Shown here in pieces: positions 34,826 through 43,340 of a stretch of 64,000 nt of DNA. Made by a program: the position numbers and the translations under genes. Position 1 is the stretch's first letter; every line of letters begins with the position of its first letter. Below the pieces are notes generated by a model. It did no database searches and was not told where the DNA came from. It worked only from the letters and a program-made list of their open reading frames with translations. The stretch comes from Saprospiraceae bacterium (GTDB taxonomy: Bacteria > Bacteroidota > Bacteroidia > Chitinophagales > Saprospiraceae): NCBI GenBank assembly GCA_013214355.1, contig JABSSL010000005.1, forward strand, positions 41,916 to 105,915, in the 5' to 3' direction.

Positions 34826-36295
34826 ATGAAGAAAATTTTGGTTGCCAACCGTGGCGAAATTGCCCTCCGAGTAATGAAGACTGCTCGCAAAATGGGTATC
34901 AAAGTAGTGGCCATTTACTCAGAAGCCGATCGACATGCTCCACACGTCCGTTTTGCAGATGAAGCCATTTGCATTGGCCCTGCGCCCTCTAAAGACTCCT
35001 ACCTTTTAGGAGACAAAATCATAGCGGTAGCTCAATCTCTGGGTGTAGATGGAATCCATCCGGGTTATGGTTTCCTTAGTGAGAATGCAGGTTTTGCGAA
35101 GGCAGTAGAAGAAGCTGGTATTACTTTTATTGGGCCGAGCCCGGCTGCCATTAAGGTAATGGGGAGCAAATTGGCAGCTAAGGATGCTGTGAAAGCCTAT
35201 GGTATACCAATGGTGCCAGGAGTAGATGAAGCAATTGAAGACATCCCTGAGGCCAAAGCAATTGCTGCTGAAATCGGATATCCTATCCTGATTAAAGCCT
35301 CTGCTGGTGGTGGGGGTAAAGGAATGCGGATTGTGGAAATGGAAAGTGAGTTTGAAGATCAAATGCAACGTGCCATCAGTGAAGCCGTTTCTGCTTTCGG
35401 GGATGGCTCAGTTTTTATTGAAAAATACATTGGCTCTCCGCGCCATATCGAAATCCAGGTTTTAGCGGATCAACATGGAAACACGGTTCACCTATTTGAA
35501 CGTGAATGTAGTATCCAAAGGCGTCATCAAAAAGTTGTAGAAGAAGCCCCTTCTGCCGTTCTGACACCGGAGGTTAGAACTGCCATGGGAGAGGACGCAG
35601 TTAAGGTAGCCCAAGCCTGTGACTATGTGGGTGCTGGGACTGTTGAGTTTCTGATTGATGAGGACCTGAATTTCTACTTCCTAGAAATGAATACTCGTCT
35701 GCAGGTGGAACATCCCGTCACCGAATTGATCACTAATCTGGATTTGGTTGAGCAGCAGATTCGGGTGGCTAGAGGAGAAAAATTGTCTTTCCAGCAGGAT
35801 GATCTAAGCATCGATGGCCATGCTGTCGAACTACGGATATATGCGGAAGACCCGATGGATAATTTCTTGCCTAGCATTGGTACGTTGACTCGCTATCGTT
35901 CTCCAGAAGGTGAAGGTATTCGATTAGATAGTGGATATGAGGAAGGAATGGAAATTCCTATTCATTATGACCCAATGATTGCCAAGTTGGTGACCTATGC
36001 TGAGGACCGACCCGCTGCCATTCAGAAAATGAAAGAGGTAATTGATGCCTTTGAACTAGAAGGAATAGCTTCTACCCTACCGTTTGGAAGATTTGTCATG
36101 GAGCATGAAGCTTTCACCAGTGGCCAATTCGATACTCATTTTGTAAAGCATTATTTCCAAACAGATGATATCAGGGAAAGCCAGAAGGAAGAGGCGTCAA
36201 TTGCCGCTACTTTAGCTGCTCAGCTACTGGAGGATGCCCAACAGCAACTACAAGTGCCTTCTATTGGTTCTACCGATTGGAGACAAAAACGATAA
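34826..36295 (+). CDS. accC: Acetyl-CoA carboxylase biotin carboxylase subunit
   Basis: 489 residues. ATP-dependent carboxylation of biotin on AccB in fatty-acid synthesis. MKKILVANRGEIALRVMKTARKMG opens the N-domain, the ATP-grasp glycine loop KASAGGGGKGMRIV starts at 157, and EMNTRLQVEHPVTE is the catalytic/Mg region. C-domain complete. The tail after about 455 is slightly longer than in E. coli. No accB is adjacent, so it could also serve another biotin-dependent carboxylase such as propionyl-CoA carboxylase. Confidence 0.93.
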   Translation: MKKILVANRGEIALRVMKTARKMGIKVVAIYSEADRHAPHVRFADEAICIGPAPSKDSYLLGDKIIAVAQSLGVDGIHPGYGFLSENAGFAKAVEEAGITFIGPSPAAIKVMGSKLAAKDAVKAYGIPMVPGVDEAIEDIPEAKAIAAEIGYPILIKASAGGGGKGMRIVEMESEFEDQMQRAISEAVSAFGDGSVFIEKYIGSPRHIEIQVLADQHGNTVHLFERECSIQRRHQKVVEEAPSAVLTPEVRTAMGEDAVKVAQACDYVGAGTVEFLIDEDLNFYFLEMNTRLQVEHPVTELITNLDLVEQQIRVARGEKLSFQQDDLSIDGHAVELRIYAEDPMDNFLPSIGTLTRYRSPEGEGIRLDSGYEEGMEIPIHYDPMIAKLVTYAEDRPAAIQKMKEVIDAFELEGIASTLPFGRFVMEHEAFTSGQFDTHFVKHYFQTDDIRESQKEEASIAATLAAQLLEDAQQQLQVPSIGSTDWRQKR

Positions 36296-36346
36296 ACCCA
36301 GTATTGGTCTAGTTATAAAAGTTGGAAACGATAAATCAGGTTGGAC

Positions 36347-36565
36347 TTAAGCGTCTATGGACTTGATTTTCACGGGAATGCCCCACATGAATATACCCAT
36401 TTCATCCACTTCGGTGGCAGTGAGTTTCACTCTTTTGCCCTCTTCTTGAAGCTGTTTTGGAAAATTTACGGGGCGATATTGCTGGCCATTGTCTCCTTCA
36501 ATTCCCCAAAATCCACCTTCTAGTTGTTCATACACAACCTTACCGCTAATCTTGATTGTTGACAT
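36347..36565 (-). CDS. Small conserved protein, function unknown
   Basis: 72 residues. Pattern EGGFWGIEGDNGQQYRPVNFPKQLQEEGKRVKLT ... FMWGIPVKIKSID resembles small OB-like proteins of unknown function seen in many Bacteroidota (GGFxGI ... YxPxNLP ... GxxV). No signal peptide. It follows the S24 regulator gene by 37 bases on the same strand and may be co-transcribed. Confidence 0.65.
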   Translation of the reverse strand: MSTIKISGKVVYEQLEGGFWGIEGDNGQQYRPVNFPKQLQEEGKRVKLTATEVDEMGIFMWGIPVKIKSIDA

Positions 36566-36602
36566 ATAATTTGCTTACTGATTGAATCTGCATAGCCTGT
36601 GT

Positions 36603-37454
36603 TTAACTCGCGCCATTACTAGAATGACTGTCAAACATCTTTTCAATAGTAACATTTAAATTGCTGATAAGTTGGTTCTGCTGCTTGATCGTGGCTTTCA
36701 GATCCTTGATCTCCTCAAACAGGTAATTCTTAATATTTTGAGGAGAAGGAAGGAATGGGCTAATCTTAGCCCGCACATACCAAATTTCCCGAATATCGCC
36801 TACATTGATTCGATAAGGCTCGTAAAAACTATTATCAGAGGCGAGGATAAGTTGTTTTTCCGCTTTTAGCTTGTTAGTAATTCGCTTCACCACCACATCT
36901 CCCCTGGATACGATCACATACACATGATTATCTTTCAATGAGGATTCCCACAAAGTAGGCTCTAGATAACTGCAGATTACCTTATCTCCTTCAAACAAGG
37001 TAGGTTCCATGCTATCTCCCGCTACATCAAAGGCACGATGTGTTCCTACTTTGTATTTATAATCGGGAAGTGTAAAAGTGGGCAAGTCTTGAACAAAGGT
37101 GGGATCTGCCATTTCCCCAGCGTATCCTGCCTGGGCAGGAATCGGTACATGCACGATCCGTTCATCATCCTGGGCATTGGTTACTATAGTCAGTACGCGA
37201 AAGTTTTTATGATCTTCCTCGCTCATAAACATAGGGCCCTCACCGGTGTACAAATAGACCGGATTAATCTTGAAAACATCCACCCCTTTACGGATCAACT
37301 CAATAGTGACATCTCTCCTACCTTTAAGGATTTCGCTTAAACTTTGTGGTAAATAATCTAAGGAAAGTGCGAATTGACGACTGGATCGAACTCGATTATC
37401 TTCCTTAAGCTTATTGTGACACTTTATAAAACGTTGAGTGACAACACTATTCAT
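36603..37454 (-). CDS. HTH / S24 LexA-like transcriptional regulator
   Basis: 283 residues from ATG 37454, chosen because AGGAGG stands 4 bases before it; an earlier ATG at 37499 lacks this. Residues about 5-65 form a helix-turn-helix (RQFALSLDYLPQSLSEILKGRRDVTIELI). The C-terminal S24 domain has an Ala-Gly cleavage-like site (PAQAGYAGE, about 106-114), Ser148 in VAGDSMEPTLFEGDKV and Lys190 in DVVVKRI, the peptidase dyad. The tail (about 245-275) is a probable coiled coil. Such proteins are prophage-type or SOS-type repressors; no phage genes are nearby, so a chromosomal stress regulator is more likely. Confidence 0.85.
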   Translation of the reverse strand: MNSVVTQRFIKCHNKLKEDNRVRSSRQFALSLDYLPQSLSEILKGRRDVTIELIRKGVDVFKINPVYLYTGEGPMFMSEEDHKNFRVLTIVTNAQDDERIVHVPIPAQAGYAGEMADPTFVQDLPTFTLPDYKYKVGTHRAFDVAGDSMEPTLFEGDKVICSYLEPTLWESSLKDNHVYVIVSRGDVVVKRITNKLKAEKQLILASDNSFYEPYRINVGDIREIWYVRAKISPFLPSPQNIKNYLFEEIKDLKATIKQQNQLISNLNVTIEKMFDSHSSNGAS

Positions 37455-37458
37455 AATT

Positions 37459-37464
37459 CCTCCT
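37459..37464 (-). promoter_or_regulatory. Strong Shine-Dalgarno site of the S24 regulator
   Basis: AGGAGG followed by AATT and ATG. Few starts in this window have such a site, so it fixes the start of the S24 gene. Confidence 0.7.
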
Positions 37465-37499
37465 TGTATCAGTGAAGTAAAGTAAGGCAATATAGACAA

Positions 37500-37907
37500 T
37501 TATTAGCAAATTGCGGAACAATGAGCGCAAAAAAGTTACACTCCTCCCCTTTTAGATGTCGGTCTCTCCCGTCCAAGGGGAAATTTCATCCCATTTATCT
37601 GAAGTCATGCTTCCCTGCAAGCTAATGGCAGTCAGCTATTTGACCACAACTCACTCAATGTCAGCAGATAAGGCTGGTTGAGCCGGCCTATAATCTCTGA
37701 ATTTAGTGCCCTATACAGTATAAGTACAATTATTTTACAGCCATAAACAATTAATAACCAACTCATTAAGCTAGATGAAACTAATCGGCAAGCAAAAAGG
37801 TTATAAAAATAGTCTAGCCTATTTGCATAATTAAACAAACTTATTTTATATTTGCATCGCTCTAGCAAAAAAGGCTTGTCGAAAGCGACAAATCAGAGTG
37901 TTGAAAA
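37500..37907. other. 408-base intergenic region before tRNA-Gly
   Basis: Contains the start region of the S24 regulator and the tRNA-Gly promoter (37822-37854). The rest is AT-rich and I see no gene. Confidence 0.55.
37822..37854 (+). promoter_or_regulatory. tRNA-Gly promoter
   Basis: TTTG at 37822-37825 and TATATTTG at 37847-37854, 21 bases apart, matching the Bacteroidota -33/-7 elements; the predicted start is about 48 bases before the tRNA. Confidence 0.7.
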
Positions 37908-37983
<76 letters not shown>

Positions 37984-37989
37984 TTTAGT

Positions 37990-38054
37990 ATGGGTTTGAG
38001 TTTGGAAATTGATGCTTTTTTATACATCATCCCCTACTCAAACCCATTTTTTTT
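37990..38054 (+). terminator. Terminator of tRNA-Gly
   Basis: Perfect 12-bp stem ATGGGTTTGAGT/ACTCAAACCCAT with a 34-base loop (itself able to pair GATG/CATC), then eight T. Confidence 0.85.
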
Positions 38055-38145
38055 GATAGATTGGTGGTATCAATAATCAAGCATTGTAAAGACAATGAAG
38101 TAGTTGATACAATAATTGCTAATCCAAATACTAAATACATCATCT

Positions 38146-38229
38146 GCCCGGGTGGTGGAATTGGTAGACACGCAGGACTTAAAATCCTGTGGCCATTAGG
38201 CCGTGTGGGTTCAAGTCCCACTCCGGGTA
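38146..38229 (+). tRNA. tRNA-Leu (TAA), no encoded CCA
   Basis: 84 nt class II tRNA: acceptor GCCCGGG/TCCGGGT, anticodon loop CTTAAAA with TAA, variable arm near TGGCCATTAGGCCG, T arm GTGGG TTCAAGT CCCAC, discriminator A. The genome continues CTTT, so CCA is added after transcription. Confidence 0.95.
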
Positions 38230-38234
38230 CTTTA

Positions 38235-38295
38235 TAGGCCGTGTGGGCCTGTCTAGCTGGCGCTAGCCAGATAAATTCAAGTCCCATTTCAGTAC
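38235..38295 (+). repeat. Degenerate second copy of the tRNA-Leu 3' end, split by a hairpin insert
   Basis: TAGGCCGTGTGGG (38235-38247) and TTCAAGTCCCA (38276-38286) repeat exactly the consecutive tRNA-Leu segments 38197-38209 and 38210-38220. In the copy they are separated by 28 bases containing CTGGC GCTA GCCAG. The last 9 bases (TTTCAGTAC) resemble CTCCGGGTAC only loosely. Confidence 0.8.
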
Positions 38296-38300
38296 AGAAC

Positions 38301-38348
38301 AAAACAGCAGTTAAAAAGAGTAATCTTCTAGCTGCTGTTTTTTTTATC
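38301..38348 (+). terminator. Terminator of tRNA-Leu
   Basis: AAAACAGCAG and CTGCTGTTTT pair (10 bp) around a loop of about 21 bases, ending in a run of eight T. Confidence 0.8.
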
Positions 38349-38356
38349 TCTAAAAC

Positions 38357-38572
38357 ATGGAAAGTAAGTCTAAAAAAGCTTGGCGGATTAAAGATAGGAT
38401 TTCCGACAAAGCTTTCATTGAAACATGCCTTAAAGCAGACTCAATGGCCGCCGCCGCAGCTCATCTAGGTCTACACTTTAATTCCTTAAAAAAAAGAGCG
38501 ATAGAGTTAGGCTGCTACCAACCAAATCAAGCTGGCATCGGTATTCGTAAAAACAAACCGAAGGTCAAGCTT
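38357..38572 (+). pseudogene. Truncated HNH homing-endonuclease-like gene
   Basis: The first about 72 codons from ATG 38357 read like the DNA-binding N-terminus of HNH endonucleases: CLKADSMAAAAAHLGLHFN then SLKKRAIELGCYQPNQAGIG (helix-turn-helix followed by the GxYxxNQxGKG-type turn). No HNH catalytic part follows. Instead the frame runs into the antisense of the epimerase gene, whose stop is at 38573. The similarity is from memory of the family pattern. The fragment directly follows the tRNA-Leu terminator and the duplicated tRNA end, which supports a remnant of a mobile insertion. Confidence 0.5.
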
Positions 38573-39652
38573 TTAAAGCCAGTCCATCAAAAACGAAACA
38601 ATACGCTCCCCTGCCTGCCCACCGCCATACAAATCTGCACCTGGCTTAAATTGAGCCGTTTGGAACTGTTCAAAGGCCGTGAGAATACGTCGAGCATCGG
38701 CTCCGCATATTACATTGTACCCCCCATCAACTAACTCCACCCATTCCGTCTCATCACGCATAGTGATACAATGCTTTTGAAAGAAATAAGCTTCTTTTTG
38801 TAGCCCGCCACTGTCTGTAATGACCAACTGACAATTTTTGAGTAGTAAAATCATATCAAAGTAACCAACGGGATCAATAAGTTTTAAATTACTATGTATC
38901 GACTGGGTTTTGAATAATTGCCTAGTTCTAGGGTGAACCGGGAAAATAATGGTTTGTCGCTCGGCCAGTTCATTTAATGCTTGTAATATTTGACCAAATC
39001 GTTCAGGATCATTGGTGTTTTCAGCCCGATGGCAAGTCACTAAAAGGAAAGATCCAGTCTCCAGTTCCAGGGTGTGAAAAACCTTGGCCATGGAAGCAGC
39101 ATCAGCCGCATAAAAAAGGGCCGCGTCTTGCATAACATCTCCGACAAGTTCTACTCGATTGTCGAGCAGATCAAAACCTTCTCTTTGCAAATTCTCCACC
39201 GCCCTGGTGGTGGGACAAAACAAGATTTGGCTGATTCGATCTGTAAGTATTCGGTTAATTTCTTCCGGCATCCGCATATTGAAACTTCTTAAGCCAGCTT
39301 CAACATGTATAACCGGGACATGCAATTTGGCAGCTGCTAAGGCACCGGCCAGGGTAGAATTGGTATCCCCATAGACCAATAATGCATCAGGTTTTATCTC
39401 CAAAATTTTTTGTTCAATGCCTGCCATCATTTTCCCTGTCATTTCCCCATGATGCCCTCCATTAATGTTGAGGTTGAAATGAGGGGTGGGAATTCGCATT
39501 TCCTCAAAGAAAATCGCCGACATATTGTCGTCATAATGTTGGCCGCTATGCAGAATAAATTCCTGGATCCCATCTTGGAGTGCCATATTTCGCGAAACAA
39601 CAGCAGCTTTGACAAACTGTGGACGAGCGCCTACAACGGTAAGAATTTTCAA
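38573..39652 (-). CDS. wecB: UDP-N-acetylglucosamine 2-epimerase (non-hydrolysing), first copy
   Basis: 359 residues. Epimerises UDP-GlcNAc-type sugars at C2 to give UDP-ManNAc or a derivative. Motifs: VVGARPQFVKAAVV at the N-terminus, HSGQHYDDNMSAIFFEEM, YGDTNSTLAGALAAAKL, HVEAGLRSFNMRMPEEINR, CHRAENT and TDSGGLQKEAYF. The VGARPQF/QHYDDNMS form is closer to the WbpI-like branch (diacetamido sugars) than to classical GTRPE-type WecB, so the symbol is tentative. Overlaps the upstream membrane GT by 4 bases (ATGA). Confidence 0.88.
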   Translation of the reverse strand: MKILTVVGARPQFVKAAVVSRNMALQDGIQEFILHSGQHYDDNMSAIFFEEMRIPTPHFNLNINGGHHGEMTGKMMAGIEQKILEIKPDALLVYGDTNSTLAGALAAAKLHVPVIHVEAGLRSFNMRMPEEINRILTDRISQILFCPTTRAVENLQREGFDLLDNRVELVGDVMQDAALFYAADAASMAKVFHTLELETGSFLLVTCHRAENTNDPERFGQILQALNELAERQTIIFPVHPRTRQLFKTQSIHSNLKLIDPVGYFDMILLLKNCQLVITDSGGLQKEAYFFQKHCITMRDETEWVELVDGGYNVICGADARRILTAFEQFQTAQFKPGADLYGGGQAGERIVSFLMDWL

Positions 39653-40953
39653 TTGGAAAGATTTTTTGAAATTTTTATTTCTACAATTTTCGAAAATACA
39701 TAAGCAATGAACAGCAGGAATACAGGCACCAGCAGAATAAAATACCTACCAATCCCTAATAATGCTGTCACTCCTCCCATATAGATCAGAAAAAACAAGA
39801 ATAAAGCCATTAACTCAAATGGCAACCTACGCCACGCATACAAGCCTGGAAGGATAGCCAAAACCAATAAAACAATAATAAACATATTGGGAATAAGGTA
39901 GCCATAGGTACTCAAGCGTTCGTACCGGTAGGAAAAAGGATAGTTAAACAAAAGTCTTCCAAAATTTACAAAGGTGTTCTTTAGGTATGATTTAGGATGA
40001 TTTGCAATGTTTTCTATGGCTGTGGCCATAAACGCGCTATCTCTTTCTACATAAGACAGGTCCTTAATCTCGTCAAAAAAGGGCTTGTGATTTTTGATTA
40101 AATCACTGAGATCCCCATGTATTCTTCTGGAAGGCTCTTCCTCCGATTCATTAATATAAATATCAGCAGGAGAAAACCAGCTTCCGTATTCATTCGCATA
40201 GGGTGCTGCTCGGAAGTAAAATATTTCTCCTCCGCCCGTACCAGAATAAAAAGGCTTTCCAGTCAAAGCATAAGAATACAGTAAAAAAGGGGAAAAGACC
40301 AGATATCCACCGAGCAGGACCAAGGCAGATCTGAGGAACTTCTTCCGATGGCTAAAAAATACATAGCCCGCACCTGATAAAAGGAGGGCTACTATGATCA
40401 CATGGCCAAAAATTACCTTTGTCAACGTCAAAAAGCCCAACATAAAAGCCGCCGCAAGGTAGTTGCCCCAATGATGTTGCTCTGTCCTCAAAAATCGATT
40501 GAAGTAATAGATGAGTCCGCAGATCAAGCAAAAAGCCAAGGCCTCCGAATACAGGGTACTACTCCATTTGATCAGAGGGATATATAACCCCATAAAGTAA
40601 CTGGCTAATAAGGCTCGGCGATGACTAATTTGAAAGTCTCTGAGTGCCAGATAAAACCAGATTACGCCCAAAAAGACAAAAACACCATTCAACAACTTGG
40701 CATACAAAAGTGGAAGTTGAAGAAACAGAAAAGGAACTATTGCGAAAATATAACCAGGACCTTGTTCAAGCCGGGGATTATCAGCAGTCGTGTAATAGCC
40801 TTTGAGTAGGTTTTGAGCATATCGCAAATGCCGAGATTCGTCCCCTTCTAGTCCAGGGGACTGTAACATCCAGATCGCAACAAAATAAAACAACAGTAAT
40901 GGCAATAGCCATTTGAGGGATGAAGTTTTCATTTTCTTTGTAGTAGAATCCAA
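39649..40953 (-). CDS. Polytopic GT39/ArnT-like glycosyltransferase
   Basis: 434 residues with about nine to eleven membrane segments. The first periplasmic loop carries SPGLEGDESRHLRYAQNLLKGYY, with the acidic DE pair of the ArnT/PMT (GT-C) fold, and QGPGYIFAIVPF follows. GT-C enzymes move sugars from polyprenyl phosphate carriers to outside acceptors. The C-terminus overlaps the epimerase start by 4 bases, so they are coupled. Donor and acceptor unknown. Confidence 0.8.
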   Translation of the reverse strand: MDSTTKKMKTSSLKWLLPLLLFYFVAIWMLQSPGLEGDESRHLRYAQNLLKGYYTTADNPRLEQGPGYIFAIVPFLFLQLPLLYAKLLNGVFVFLGVIWFYLALRDFQISHRRALLASYFMGLYIPLIKWSSTLYSEALAFCLICGLIYYFNRFLRTEQHHWGNYLAAAFMLGFLTLTKVIFGHVIIVALLLSGAGYVFFSHRKKFLRSALVLLGGYLVFSPFLLYSYALTGKPFYSGTGGGEIFYFRAAPYANEYGSWFSPADIYINESEEEPSRRIHGDLSDLIKNHKPFFDEIKDLSYVERDSAFMATAIENIANHPKSYLKNTFVNFGRLLFNYPFSYRYERLSTYGYLIPNMFIIVLLVLAILPGLYAWRRLPFELMALFLFFLIYMGGVTALLGIGRYFILLVPVFLLFIAYVFSKIVEIKISKNLSN

Positions 40954-41080
40954 AATAAATCCACTAGCGGACGGGAGATACCCATCCGATCTGGGATTGA
41001 TTCTAGATCAATTGTAAGCATTATTACCTAAACATGATCTAGATTTTCTTTTTGAATATATTATGTTTTGGTGCTATTCC

Positions 41081-42196
41081 TTACTGCACTGGATTCAGCT
41101 CTACATTTGGTAAAGGCTGAGTCATATCCGTGCGAAAGTTGCTAGGCAAATTAGGACGACTTGATAGTTGCCCCTTGCGAAGCGTGGTATTAATATGGAA
41201 AAGCTCATCGAAATACCGCTTTGATTGTAAGGACAAAAGACCAATGCCCATGAATTGCAAAGCCACAATGAAACTAATCCCTCCCACTATAAATGCATGC
41301 GCTCGCTCCCGGTAAACGATACCAATAGCTTCTCCAAATCTCGATTCGAAACCGGCAATTTCTGAAGCCACTTCAGGGAGAGCCCCAAAAGTGTGAATAA
41401 ATATCCACCCAATCATATAGAGAGAAACCAATAACAAACCAGCGCCGATACTGAGGAATAAAGCATAAGGCCTAAAGATGAATCCTTGCATCAGTCCTAA
41501 AAATATTCCTTTTAAGACTCTAATGCTGGAAGTTCTTCCGACATTTTCTTGCCCACTCCAGTCCAGATGAGCCGGAATTTCTATGATCCGGGCCCGCAAA
41601 ACAATCGCTTTGTGAATGATTTCTGGATTAATGGAATAGGTTCCTGATTTTAGATTTAAGCTATCGAGAAAAGACTTCCTGTAGGCTCTTACCATTCCCG
41701 TAAAGGTGTAGATGTTTGCACCGGAGCTAAGTCGCATTAGGCGATTGACGGTCTTACTCAACAGTAAGCGAAACCGAGGAACCGCAGTATTCTTGCCTCC
41801 TTTCATATAAGGAGAAGCAATAACCATATCAGCTTTTTCCGCTACCAGTTTTTCCAGCAAACGCTCAATATGATCTTCCGAATAGGTCAGGTCCAGGTCC
41901 ATCACGACCACGTAGTCTCCTTTTGCCGCCTTGAAGCCTGTTTGTAATGCTCTTCCCAGGTTTAAATTAACGGGATGATGAGTAACCATAACATTGGGGT
42001 TCGTCATGGCGAATGCTTCTGCCAATTCGCCAGTTTGATCCTTGCTACCGTCATTGATGACAATGATTTCCCATCGATACCGGGATTCCAGCGTTCCCAT
42101 GTAATAGCATAGCCGCTGCAGGCTATTGATAATAATCTCGGCTTCATTATAAGCTGGTGTTATAATGCTGACCAAGGGATGTTTTAGTGTTGCCAT
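41081..42196 (-). CDS. GT2 glycosyltransferase with C-terminal membrane segments
   Basis: 371 residues. GT-A fold start PLVSIITPAYNEAEIIINSL, WEIIVINDGSKDQTGELAE, LNLGRALQTGFKAAKGDYVVVMDLDLTYSEDHIERLL (DLD metal-binding). Dolichyl-phosphate mannose-synthase-like. Two or more membrane helices lie near 240-265 and 295-320. It probably charges an undecaprenyl or similar carrier for the neighbouring GT39-like enzyme. Confidence 0.88.
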   Translation of the reverse strand: MATLKHPLVSIITPAYNEAEIIINSLQRLCYYMGTLESRYRWEIIVINDGSKDQTGELAEAFAMTNPNVMVTHHPVNLNLGRALQTGFKAAKGDYVVVMDLDLTYSEDHIERLLEKLVAEKADMVIASPYMKGGKNTAVPRFRLLLSKTVNRLMRLSSGANIYTFTGMVRAYRKSFLDSLNLKSGTYSINPEIIHKAIVLRARIIEIPAHLDWSGQENVGRTSSIRVLKGIFLGLMQGFIFRPYALFLSIGAGLLLVSLYMIGWIFIHTFGALPEVASEIAGFESRFGEAIGIVYRERAHAFIVGGISFIVALQFMGIGLLSLQSKRYFDELFHINTTLRKGQLSSRPNLPSNFRTDMTQPLPNVELNPVQ

Positions 42197-42308
42197 GTGT
42201 TGTTCAAATTAATTCATCAAATAGTGTTTCAAAGACTAGAGAAGTTGGGCAAATTAATATTCTTAGTGTTTTTATGTTGTGGTCTCGATTAGTCTTTTAA
42301 AAGGTAGA

Positions 42309-43340
42309 TTAAAACATTTCTTGCTTCTGTGGATGTTCTTCCTTATTGCCCGTTTTGGGGGCGATTTCATCCGTTTTGTCTAAGGCTCGTACCGGTAAAG
42401 GCTGCTTCTTTATCTGAGCTGCGTGTTCACTCATATTGACCAATTCATAATATTTAGCCAATTTATTTATGACCGTATTGAACACCTCTATTTTTCGCTC
42501 ACTACTGATGTTCATGCCCGGAAAAAACTTCAATTCAGGTACCTGATCCCCTCCGATCAAGTCTAAAGGATGCAATAGATAACTAGGCTGTACTCCAGCT
42601 ATTCGGCAAGATTGCAAGGCAATATTGAGGTACAAATGCATTAAAGCGGGAGAGATCCCACTGAGAAACAAGAGGTAGCTCAAATGGAAAGGAGTTTTGA
42701 AAAGCGGGATGGTAGTGACGGGCATCTCCAGCAATTCATTACCACTCTCCAATTGCCATAGATAAGGCTTCACGGGTCTCAGTCCATCTTTAAAAGAGCC
42801 AAATAAGCCTTTTCGGATTTCTCTTTCTTCCTTAGATAGCTTAGAGGTCCAGAAATAGTACATCCGCGCAATAGGTCCTAAGTAAGTAGGTAGCGTTGAT
42901 GCATCATATTGATACCCTCTCTCATGGAGAACTTCCAATAAGGTAGGACTCCAACTGAAGCCAGGACCTCGAAAGCCTGTCGTCCATGTTCCGCATACCT
43001 TTTCAATATGCTCCTCTGTTTCGGCCAGTTCTCTGATCAGTTCCTCTCTTGAATAGGTATGTAACCAAGATTCATGATGGAAGGAATGATTGCCTACCTC
43101 ATGGCCACGGCGAACGATCTCTTGTAAATACTCCTTATTCGCATCAATGGTGGCATCTTTTCCAACAATGAAAAAGGTTATTTTCAGATCTAACTTATCA
43201 AGTGCATCCAGCACATGAGGAACGAAAGCATCCAAGTAAGACGGGTACTCATTCCATCCCGCATCACCGTGAATTTTCATGTAGGTCCACTGGTTATCCA
43301 GATCCAGGGACACACTAGCATAGGGCTTATTCATAGACAT
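42309..43340 (-). CDS. Polysaccharide deacetylase family protein
   Basis: 343 residues. NodB-homology domain: SVSLDLDNQWTYM (catalytic Asp), ITFFIVGKDA, RRGHEVGNHSFHHESW (metal-binding HSFHH), GFRGPGFSWSPTLLEVL, and late YLLHPLDLIGGD. The core is in the first 190 residues; the rest is a family-specific extension. It likely removes N-acetyl groups from a polysaccharide or lipid-linked sugar. No signal peptide. Its start overlaps the FAD oxidoreductase end by 14 bases. Confidence 0.85.
   Translation of the reverse strand: MSMNKPYASVSLDLDNQWTYMKIHGDAGWNEYPSYLDAFVPHVLDALDKLDLKITFFIVGKDATIDANKEYLQEIVRRGHEVGNHSFHHESWLHTYSREELIRELAETEEHIEKVCGTWTTGFRGPGFSWSPTLLEVLHERGYQYDASTLPTYLGPIARMYYFWTSKLSKEEREIRKGLFGSFKDGLRPVKPYLWQLESGNELLEMPVTTIPLFKTPFHLSYLLFLSGISPALMHLYLNIALQSCRIAGVQPSYLLHPLDLIGGDQVPELKFFPGMNISSERKIEVFNTVINKLAKYYELVNMSEHAAQIKKQPLPVRALDKTDEIAPKTGNKEEHPQKQEMF

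Noticed and set aside
36603..37454. S24 regulator as part of a prophage
   Set aside because: No integrase, structural or lysis genes are near; neighbours are accC and tRNA genes.
38027..38302. Minus-strand reading frame of 91 codons across tRNA-Leu
   Set aside because: Its core is the antisense of tRNA-Leu, a well-known source of false proteins (the GVGLEPTRPNGHRILS-type string).
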